Below are positions 1-5,104 of a stretch of 5,104 nt of DNA, one piece after another. Position 1 is the first letter of the stretch; each line of letters begins with the position of its first letter. The notes under the pieces were generated by a model. That model was not told where the DNA came from and made no database searches. It saw only the letters and a program-made list of their open reading frames with translations. The stretch is from Pseudomonadota bacterium. GTDB taxonomy: Bacteria; Pseudomonadota; Gammaproteobacteria; Burkholderiales; Burkholderiaceae_C. A program made the translations under genes and the position numbers. Where the stretch lies: contig JAEYPG010000531.1 of assembly GCA_023410975.1 (NCBI GenBank), positions 1 through 5,104 of the forward strand, read 5' to 3'.

Positions 1-1873
1 CACCGACGCCGGTGCCGGCGCTGCCCGCGCGGGCTGGCGTTCGCCGCGTGGCGGCCGCCGTGGCGGCGACCGCGACGAGCGCGGTGGCTCCAACTTCGTG
101 GCGCCGACCGAGCCGCAAGTGCAGGAAGTGCACGTGCCCGAGACCATCAGCGTCGCGGACCTGGCGCACAAGATGAGCGTCAAGGCCTCCGAGGTCATCA
201 AGCAGCTGATGAAGCTGGGCCAGATGGTCACCATCAACCAGCAGCTGGACCAGGAGACCGCGATGATCGTGGTCGAGGAAATGGGCCACAAGGCCTTCGC
301 GGCCAAGCTGGACGATCCGGAAGCCTTCCTGGAAGAGGATGCCGCCACCAGCTCCGCGGAGCAGAAGCCGCGCGCCCCGGTGGTCACGGTCATGGGCCAC
401 GTGGACCACGGCAAGACCTCGCTGCTGGACTACATCCGCCGCTCCCGCGTGGCGGCGGGCGAGGCTGGCGGCATCACGCAGCACATCGGCGCCTACCACG
501 TCGAAACGCCGCGTGGCGTCATCACCTTCCTGGACACCCCGGGCCACGAGGCCTTCACGGCCATGCGTGCCCGCGGCGCCAAGGCGACCGACATCGTCAT
601 CCTGGTGGTGGCGGCCGACGACGGCGTGATGCCCCAGACCAAGGAAGCCATCCACCACGCCAAGGCGGCCGGCGTGCCGCTGGTGGTGGCGATTAACAAG
701 ATCGACAAGCCCGACTCCAACCTGGAGCGCGTGCGCAGCGAACTGGTCGCGGAGCAGGTCGTGCCGGAAGAGTTCGGCGGCGACTCGCCCTTCGTGTCCG
801 TGTCCGCCCGTACCGGCCAGGGCATCGACGACCTGCTGGAGCAGGTGTTGCTGCAGGCCGAGGTGCTGGAGCTCAAGGCGGCGGAAGACACGCTGGCCAA
901 GGGCCTGGTGATCGAAGCGCGCCTGGACAAGGGCCGCGGCCCGGTGGCCACGGTGCTGGTGCAGAGCGGCACCCTGAAGAAGGGCGACGTGGTGCTGGCC
1001 GGCTCCAGCTATGGCCGCGTGCGCGCCATGCTGGACGAGGACGGCAAGGCCACCGAGGCCGCCGGTCCGTCGATCCCCGTGGAGATCCAGGGCCTGACCG
1101 AGGTGCCGCAGGCCGGCGACGAGTTCATGGTGCTGGCCGACGAGCGCCGTGCCCGTGAAATCGCCACCTTCCGCCAGGGCAAGTACCGCGACGTCAAGCT
1201 GGCCAAGCAGCAGGCCGCCAAGCTGGAGAACATGTTCGACCAGATGGGCGCCGGCGACGTGCAGACGCTGCCGCTGATCATCAAGGCCGACGTGCAGGGC
1301 TCGCAGGAGGCGCTGGCCTCCTCGCTGCTCAAGCTCTCGACCGACGAGGTCAAGGTGCAGATCGTGCACGCGGCCGTGGGCGGCATCAGCGAGAGCGACG
1401 TCAACCTGGCCATCGCCTCCAAGGCGGTGATCGTGGGCTTCAACGTCCGGGCCGACGCCGGTGCGCGCAAGCTCGCCGAGAACAACGGCGTGGACCTGCG
1501 CTACTACAACATCATCTACGACGCCGTCGACGAGATCCGTGCGGCGATGTCGGGGATGCTGGCACCGGAGCAGAAGGAAGAAGCCCTGGGCACGGCGGAG
1601 ATCCGCACCGTGTTCGTCGCTTCCAAGATCGGCACCGTGGCGGGCTGCATGGTCACCTCGGGCCTGGTGCGCCGCAACGCGCGCTTCCGCCTGCTGCGCG
1701 ACAACGTGGTCATCTACACCGGCGAGATCGAGTCGGTGCGCCGCCTGAAGGACGACGTGCGCGAGGTCAAGGAAGGCTTCGAGTGCGGCATCAAGCTCAA
1801 GAACTACAACGACATCGCCGAAGGCGACCAGATCGAAGTGTTCGAGATCAAAGAGGTGGCGCGCACGCTGTAA
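1..1873 (+). CDS. infB: Translation initiation factor IF-2, 5'-truncated by window edge
   Basis: IF2 is the cytoplasmic GTPase that recruits fMet-tRNA to the 30S subunit and drives 50S joining. The frame is already open at the left edge (first full codon at base 2) and gives 623 residues ending at TAA 1871-1873. Numbering from that codon: a Gly/Arg-rich linker at about 9-31; an IF2_N domain at about 45-98 (starts VPETISVADLAHKM); then the G domain with G1 GHVDHGKT (132-139), G2 GGITQHIGAY (156-165), G3 DTPGH (178-182, His182 the catalytic-type His), G4 NKID (232-235) and G5 SARTG (268-272). An EF-Tu-like domain II (about 300-380), domain III (about 405-515) and the fMet-tRNA-binding C2 domain (about 530-620, with FECGIKLKNYNDI) follow. 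Betaproteobacterial IF2 is usually 900 or more residues, so roughly 300 N-terminal residues lie outside the window. The GTG at 98 is in frame but inside the protein, so I do not use it as the start. All key GTPase residues are present; no frameshift seen. Confidence 0.98.
   Translation, partial: TDAGAGAARAGWRSPRGGRRGGDRDERGGSNFVAPTEPQVQEVHVPETISVADLAHKMSVKASEVIKQLMKLGQMVTINQQLDQETAMIVVEEMGHKAFAAKLDDPEAFLEEDAATSSAEQKPRAPVVTVMGHVDHGKTSLLDYIRRSRVAAGEAGGITQHIGAYHVETPRGVITFLDTPGHEAFTAMRARGAKATDIVILVVAADDGVMPQTKEAIHHAKAAGVPLVVAINKIDKPDSNLERVRSELVAEQVVPEEFGGDSPFVSVSARTGQGIDDLLEQVLLQAEVLELKAAEDTLAKGLVIEARLDKGRGPVATVLVQSGTLKKGDVVLAGSSYGRVRAMLDEDGKATEAAGPSIPVEIQGLTEVPQAGDEFMVLADERRAREIATFRQGKYRDVKLAKQQAAKLENMFDQMGAGDVQTLPLIIKADVQGSQEALASSLLKLSTDEVKVQIVHAAVGGISESDVNLAIASKAVIVGFNVRADAGARKLAENNGVDLRYYNIIYDAVDEIRAAMSGMLAPEQKEEALGTAEIRTVFVASKIGTVAGCMVTSGLVRRNARFRLLRDNVVIYTGEIESVRRLKDDVREVKEGFECGIKLKNYNDIAEGDQIEVFEIKEVARTL
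26..94 (+). other. Gly/Arg-rich low-complexity linker segment of IF2
   Basis: These codons encode a Gly/Arg/Asp-rich stretch with three RGG triplets (coded at 47-55, 59-67 and 80-88) just before the IF2_N domain. The 9-nt unit CGTGGCGGC occurs exactly at 47-55 and again at 59-67, a 12-nt in-frame period. Flexible, charged, Gly-rich linkers between N-terminal subdomains are a known, variable trait of proteobacterial IF2. RNA binding by this segment is only a possibility. Confidence 0.6.
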
Positions 1874-1899
1874 TCCGGCCTGCCGTCCCTTTCTGACGC

Positions 1900-1931
1900 A
1901 GCCCCGCCCCAGAAGGGCGGGGTTTGTATTT
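1900..1931 (+). terminator. Intrinsic terminator or attenuator between infB and rbfA
   Basis: The arms CCCCGCCC (1902-1909) and GGGCGGGG (1915-1922) pair perfectly over 8 bp around the 5-nt loop CAGAA. A G-U pair (1901/1923) and an A-U pair (1900/1924) could extend the stem. The T-rich tail TTTGTATTT (1923-1931 region) follows directly, which is the layout of a Rho-independent terminator reading on the + strand. The minus-strand side has no T tract, so it is unidirectional. It ends just before the rbfA Shine-Dalgarno. Because rbfA and truB have no obvious promoter of their own here, partial termination or a processing/stability hairpin is as likely as full termination. Confidence 0.7.
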
Positions 1932-1932
1932 C

Positions 1933-1937
1933 AGGAG
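1933..1937 (+). promoter_or_regulatory. rbfA ribosome-binding site
   Basis: AGGAG lies 6 nt before the ATG at 1944, a good Shine-Dalgarno, and it fixes the rbfA start. It begins only about 10 nt after the stem of the upstream hairpin, so a ribosome loading here would sit against that stem. It overlaps the 8-nt palindrome GGAGCTCC (1934-1941), which has no loop and so is not a hairpin by itself. Confidence 0.8.
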
Positions 1938-1943
1938 CTCCGC

Positions 1944-2309
1944 ATGCGACACAAGAGAAGCATCCCCAATCGCAGTTTCCGTATCGCCGACCAGATCCAG
2001 CGCGACGTGGCCGAGCTCGTGCGCGAGCTCAAGGACCCGCGCGTGGGCATGGTCACGATCAATGCCGTCGAGGTCACGCCCGACTACGCGCACGCGAAGG
2101 TCTTCTTCTCGCTGCTGGTGGGCGACCCGCAGGAGACTCAGCTGGCCCTCAACGAGGCCGCCGGTTTCCTGCGCAACAGCCTGTTCAAGCGGCTGCAGAT
2201 CCACACCGTGCCCACGCTGCACTTCCAGTTCGACCGCACCACCGAGCGCGCGGCCGAGCTGGGCGCTTTGATCGCGCAGGCCAACGCCACGCGCGCCAAG
2301 GAGGACTGA
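1944..2309 (+). CDS. rbfA: 30S ribosome-binding factor A (RbfA)
   Basis: RbfA is a small cytoplasmic KH-fold protein that binds the immature 30S subunit near the 5' end of 16S rRNA (helix 1 region) and assists late 30S maturation; in E. coli it is needed for cold adaptation. The 121-residue product matches the family along its length: an N-terminal helix with IADQIQRDVAELV (14-26), the conserved KDPRVGMVTI (30-39), the strand segment YAHAKVFF (48-55), and ALNEAAGFLRNSL (68-80), where Ala-Ala-Gly at 72-74 is the A-x-G helix kink replacing the usual KH GxxG loop. VPTLHFQFD (89-97) follows. It is slightly shorter than the E. coli protein (133 residues), mainly at the C terminus. ATG 1944 is chosen because of AGGAG 6 nt upstream. 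It lies 70 nt after infB and 4 nt before truB, so it is very probably co-transcribed, and perhaps translationally coupled, with truB. Confidence 0.97.
   Translation: MRHKRSIPNRSFRIADQIQRDVAELVRELKDPRVGMVTINAVEVTPDYAHAKVFFSLLVGDPQETQLALNEAAGFLRNSLFKRLQIHTVPTLHFQFDRTTERAAELGALIAQANATRAKED
2298..2304 (+). promoter_or_regulatory. truB ribosome-binding site inside the end of rbfA
   Basis: AAGGAGG, close to a perfect anti-16S match, ends 9 nt before ATG 2314. It is made of the last sense codons of rbfA (Lys-Glu-Asp), so ribosomes finishing rbfA pass over the truB loading site. This supports both the ATG 2314 start and coupled translation. Confidence 0.85.
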
Positions 2310-2313
2310 CCCG

Positions 2314-3306
2314 ATGAGCGGCGCCGCGCGCACCCCTCGTCCCGTCCGCGTGCGCCGCGCGCTGCACGGCGTGCTGCTGCTGGACAAGCCGCTGGGCTGG
2401 TCCAGCAACGACGCGCTGCAGAAGGTGAAGTGGCTGCTGCGCGCCGAGAAGGCGGGCCACACCGGCACGCTCGACCCGCTGGCCACCGGGCTGCTGCCGC
2501 TGTGCTTCGGTGCCGCCACCAAGTTCTCGCAGGTCAGTTTGGAGGCCGACAAGCGCTACACCGCCACGCTCAAGCTGGGCCAGGTCACGACCACCGGCGA
2601 TGCCGAAGGCGAGATCGTCAGCGAGCGTCCGGTGGCCGTGAACCGCGCCGCCATCGAGGAGGCCTGCGCGCGCCTGACCGGCGTGATCGAGCAGGTGCCG
2701 CCGATGCACTCCGCGCTCAAGAAGGACGGCAAGGCGCTGTACGAGTACGCGCGCGCCGGCATCGAGGTGGAGCGCGCGCCGCGGCAGATCACGATTCACG
2801 CGCTTGACATCCTGAGCTGGCAAGGTGACGCCCTGGTCATCGACGTGCGCTGCAGCAAGGGCACCTACGTGCGCACGCTGGCGCAAGACCTGGGCGAGCT
2901 GCTGGGCTGCGGCGCGCACCTCACGGCGCTGCGCCGCACCGGCACCGGGGCGCTGACGGTGTCGCGCGCCATCAGCCTGGAAGCGCTGCAGGCGCTGGAC
3001 GAGCCCGCGCGGCTGGCGCTGCTGCAGCCGCCGGACGCGCTGGTGGCGGACTGGCCGGCGATCCGGCTGCCGGCCGAGGAGGCCGCCCGTTTCCTCTCCG
3101 GGCTGCGCCGCCGCGTCAACCACCCCGACATGCCGGCGGTGCGCGTGTACGGACCCGAGGAGCGCGCCTTCCTGGGCTCGGCCCAGGTGCGCGCCGGCGA
3201 GCTCATCGCGCAGCGCCTGCTCAGCCCGCCCGAGGTGCAGGCGCTGCTTCAAGTTCCCCAAGGCGCCGTGGCGCCGCAGGCCGAAGAGGCCGCCCTGAAT
3301 CCCTGA
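2314..3306 (+). CDS. truB: tRNA pseudouridine(55) synthase TruB
   Basis: TruB converts U55 in the T-loop of nearly all elongator tRNAs to pseudouridine and also acts as a tRNA folding chaperone in the cytoplasm. The 330-residue product shows the family motifs in order: GVLLLDKPLGWSS (19-31); the catalytic loop GHTGTLDPLATGLL (48-61), with nucleophile Asp54 coded at 2473-2475; KRYTATLKLG (80-89), with Tyr82 the active-site-type tyrosine; PPMHSALKKDGKALYEYAR (129-147), the substrate-binding segment; and CSKGTYVRTLAQDLG (180-194), with the conserved Arg187. ALRRTGTGAL (205-214) follows, then a C-terminal PUA-like domain from about 245. The last 15-20 residues are Ala/Pro-rich and poorly conserved. 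Length is normal for Betaproteobacteria. The start at ATG 2314 is supported by AAGGAGG 9 nt upstream. It is packed 4 nt after rbfA and 13 nt before typA. All catalytic residues are intact. Confidence 0.98.
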   Translation: MSGAARTPRPVRVRRALHGVLLLDKPLGWSSNDALQKVKWLLRAEKAGHTGTLDPLATGLLPLCFGAATKFSQVSLEADKRYTATLKLGQVTTTGDAEGEIVSERPVAVNRAAIEEACARLTGVIEQVPPMHSALKKDGKALYEYARAGIEVERAPRQITIHALDILSWQGDALVIDVRCSKGTYVRTLAQDLGELLGCGAHLTALRRTGTGALTVSRAISLEALQALDEPARLALLQPPDALVADWPAIRLPAEEAARFLSGLRRRVNHPDMPAVRVYGPEERAFLGSAQVRAGELIAQRLLSPPEVQALLQVPQGAVAPQAEEAALNP

Positions 3307-3319
3307 AAGACGTTCTTTT
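3305..3319 (+). promoter_or_regulatory. Weak, possibly structured typA ribosome-binding region
   Basis: The 13-nt gap between truB (TGA 3304-3306) and the typA ATG (3320) has no GGAG-type site; the best purine run is GAAAGA (3305-3310), 9 nt upstream. AAAGA (3306-3310) can pair with TCTTT (3314-3318) around the loop CGT, a weak 5-bp A/T-rich stem that would cover this run. Translation of typA may therefore depend mainly on ribosomes ending truB. The stem is short and may have no effect. Confidence 0.4.
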
Positions 3320-5104
3320 ATGAGCACCCAGATTCGCAACATCGCCATCATCGCGCACGTCGACCATGGCAAGACCACGATGGTCGACCAGCTCCTGCGC
3401 CAGTCCGGCACCTTCGCCGAGCACGAGAAGGTCGTTGACACCGTGATGGACAGCAACGCGATCGAGCGCGAGCGCGGCATCACCATCCTTGCCAAGAACT
3501 GCGCCGTGAGCTGGCAGGGCACGCACATCAACATCGTCGACACCCCGGGCCACGCCGACTTCGGCGGCGAGGTGGAGCGCGCGCTGTCCATGGTGGACGG
3601 CGTGGTGCTGCTGATCGACGCGCAGGAAGGCCCGATGCCGCAGACGCGCTTCGTGACCAAGAAGGCGCTGGCGCTGGGCCTCAAGCCCATCGTGGTCGTC
3701 AACAAGGTCGACAAGCCCGGCGCCAACTGCGACAAGGTCATCAACGCTGCCTTCGACCTGTTCGACAAGCTCGGCGCCACCGACGAGCAGCTGGACTTTC
3801 CCGTGGTCTACGCCTCGGGCATCAACGGCTGGTCCTCGCTGGAAGAGGGCGCTCCGGGCGAGCAGTGGGGCCCGGACATGTCGGCCCTGTTCGACACCGT
3901 GCTCAAGCACGTGCCGGCGCACCAGGGCGACCGCGACGCGCCGCTGCAGCTGCAGATCTCGGCACTGGACTACAACAGCTTCGTCGGCCGCATCGGCGTG
4001 GGCCGCGTCAACGCCGGCGTGATCAAGCCGGCCATGGACGTGCTGGTGATGGAAGGCCCGGACGGCAAGTCCTTCAAGGGCCGCGTCAACCAGGTGCTGA
4101 CCTTCCAGGGCCTGGACCGCATCCAGGTGACGGAAGCCGGCCCGGGCGACATCGTGCTGATCAACGGCATCGAGGACCTGGGCATCGGCGTGACCGTGAC
4201 CGACCCGGCCAACCCGCAGCCGCTGCCGATGCTGCGCATCGACGAGCCGACGCTGACGATGAACTTCTGCGTCAACACCTCGCCGCTGGCCGGCCGTGAA
4301 GGCAAGTTCGTCACCAGCCGCCAGATCTGGGACCGCCTGCAGAAGGAACTGCAGAGCAACGTCGCGCTGCGCGTGAAGGAAACCGACGAGGACGGCATCT
4401 TCGAGGTCGCCGGCCGCGGCGAGCTGCACCTGACCATCCTGCTGGAGAACATGCGCCGCGAAGGCTACGAGCTGGCCGTCTCCAAGCCGCGCGTGGTGTT
4501 CCGCGAGATCGACGGCGTGAAGATGGAGCCGATCGAGCTGGTGACGGCCGACATCGAGGAAGGCCACCAGGGCGGCGTGATGCAGGCGCTGGGCGAGCGC
4601 AAGGGCGAGCTGGTGAACATGGAGCCGGACGGCCGTGGCCGCGTGCGCCTGGAGTACCGCATCCCGGCCCGGGGCCTGATCGGCTTCTCCAACGAGTTCC
4701 TGAACCTGACCCGCGGCTCGGGCCTCATCAGCAGCCTGTTCGACGGCTACGAGCCCTTCAAGGGCGACGTGGGCGGCCGCAAGAACGGCGTGCTGATCTC
4801 CATGGACGACGGCGAGATCTTCACCTACGCCCTGGGCAAGCTCGACGACCGCGGCCGCATGTTCGTCAAGGCCGGCGATCCGGTGTACGAAGGCATGATC
4901 GTGGGCGTGCACAACCGCGACAACGACCTGGTCGTGAACGCCACGCGCACCAAGCAGCTGACCAACTTCCGCGTCAGCGGCAAGGAAGACGCGATCAAGA
5001 TCACGCCGCCGATCGAGTGCACGCTGGAGTACGGCGTGGAGTTCATCGAGGACGACGAGCTGGTGGAGATCACGCCGAAGTCGATCCGCCTGCGCAGGCG
5101 TCAT
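3320..5104 (+). CDS. typA: Ribosome-associated GTPase BipA/TypA, 3'-truncated by window edge
   Basis: BipA/TypA is a translational GTPase of the EF-G/LepA class that binds the 70S ribosome at the EF-G site and, in E. coli, aids 50S assembly and growth at low temperature or under stress. The frame runs from ATG 3320 without a stop to the window end, giving 595 residues. Motifs: G1 AHVDHGKTT (12-20), switch I ERGITI (51-56), G3 DTPGHADF (74-81, His78 catalytic-type), G4 NKVD (128-131) and G5 region YASG (164-167). Domain II is at about 205-300, domain III at about 305-385 (VNTSPLAGREGKFVTSR, 318-334), and an EF-G-like domain V at about 390-475 (GVMQALGERKGE, RGLIGFSNEF). The BipA-specific C-terminal domain from about 480 holds GGRKNGVLIS, VYEGMIVGVHNR and KSIRLRRRH. 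Family members are about 605-610 residues, so only the last 10-15 codons are missing. The start agrees with the typical N terminus (IRNIAIIAHVDHGKT). An equally long open frame on the opposite strand is a shadow. It follows truB by 13 nt and probably belongs to the same transcript. Confidence 0.97.
   Translation, partial: MSTQIRNIAIIAHVDHGKTTMVDQLLRQSGTFAEHEKVVDTVMDSNAIERERGITILAKNCAVSWQGTHINIVDTPGHADFGGEVERALSMVDGVVLLIDAQEGPMPQTRFVTKKALALGLKPIVVVNKVDKPGANCDKVINAAFDLFDKLGATDEQLDFPVVYASGINGWSSLEEGAPGEQWGPDMSALFDTVLKHVPAHQGDRDAPLQLQISALDYNSFVGRIGVGRVNAGVIKPAMDVLVMEGPDGKSFKGRVNQVLTFQGLDRIQVTEAGPGDIVLINGIEDLGIGVTVTDPANPQPLPMLRIDEPTLTMNFCVNTSPLAGREGKFVTSRQIWDRLQKELQSNVALRVKETDEDGIFEVAGRGELHLTILLENMRREGYELAVSKPRVVFREIDGVKMEPIELVTADIEEGHQGGVMQALGERKGELVNMEPDGRGRVRLEYRIPARGLIGFSNEFLNLTRGSGLISSLFDGYEPFKGDVGGRKNGVLISMDDGEIFTYALGKLDDRGRMFVKAGDPVYEGMIVGVHNRDNDLVVNATRTKQLTNFRVSGKEDAIKITPPIECTLEYGVEFIEDDELVEITPKSIRLRRRH

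Noticed and set aside
98..100. GTG at 98 as the infB start, or as an internal start for a short IF2 isoform like E. coli IF2-2.
   Set aside because: The frame continues upstream to the window edge with typical IF2 linker sequence, and there is no good Shine-Dalgarno before 98. Internal initiation is known in E. coli infB but nothing here supports it.
339..629. Plus-strand open frame of 96 codons inside infB in another frame.
   Set aside because: Arg/Pro/Ser/Trp-rich out-of-frame reading of the IF2 G domain; a shadow with no support.
1848..2552. A minus-strand open frame of 234 codons over the infB-rbfA gap, rbfA and the start of truB.
   Set aside because: It runs through the terminator-like hairpin and the full rbfA gene, has no recognisable motif, and is explained by high GC content.
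2804..2809. A perfect TTGACA -35 hexamer within truB.
   Set aside because: No A/T-rich -10 element occurs 16-18 nt downstream (the positions read as GC-rich codons), and the bases are explained as truB coding sequence.
3435..3440. A TTGACA hexamer near the start of typA.
   Set aside because: No -10-like hexamer at the proper spacing; the bases encode the conserved Val-Asp-Thr part of BipA.
2185..3780. A minus-strand open frame of 531 codons spanning the end of rbfA, all of truB and the start of typA.
   Set aside because: It crosses three well-supported genes on the other strand, its composition is Arg/Ala/Gln/Leu-rich low complexity, and no family motif is visible.
3221..5104. A minus-strand open frame of 627 codons, open at the window edge, opposite typA.
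   Set aside because: It is the mirror of typA's GC-rich codon pattern: the product is a His/Val/Leu/Ala/Gln/Asp-rich sequence with no recognisable domain, and the plus strand codes for a full set of BipA motifs across the same bases.

Overview
This window is an ordinary, tightly packed chromosomal stretch of translation and ribosome-assembly genes from a high-GC bacterium, all on the + strand. In order it holds infB (3' two-thirds, cut by the left window edge), rbfA, truB and typA/bipA (cut by the right edge, about a dozen codons short of the usual end). The protein sequences and the order infB-rbfA-truB-typA look most like Betaproteobacteria, order Burkholderiales (Comamonadaceae or a relative such as the Rubrivivax/Leptothrix group). 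That placement rests on remembered family sequences and high G+C at third codon positions, not on a search.

Layout: bases 1-1873 encode initiation factor IF2 from a Gly/Arg-rich linker through all G-domain and C-terminal domains. Bases 1874-1943 are the only real intergenic gap (70 nt). It contains a strong GC hairpin with a T-rich tail that looks like an intrinsic terminator or attenuator, followed directly by the rbfA Shine-Dalgarno. Bases 1944-2309 encode RbfA. After 4 nt, bases 2314-3306 encode the tRNA pseudouridine-55 synthase TruB, whose strong ribosome-binding site lies inside the end of rbfA. After 13 nt, typA starts at 3320 with only a weak ribosome-binding site and stays open to base 5104.

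How they work together: IF2 places initiator tRNA on the 30S subunit and promotes subunit joining. RbfA helps mature the 30S subunit, TruB modifies tRNA U55 and helps tRNA fold, and BipA/TypA is a ribosome-binding GTPase linked to 50S assembly and stress or low-temperature growth. The set is a coherent protein-synthesis operon, normally continuing upstream into nusA and rimP in this lineage. I found no mobile element, CRISPR array, RNA gene, phage gene or unknown coding system. The long open frames on the minus strand are codon-bias shadows. The only points worth a second look are modest: the hairpin between infB and rbfA, the weak and possibly structured typA start, and the repeat-bearing IF2 linker.
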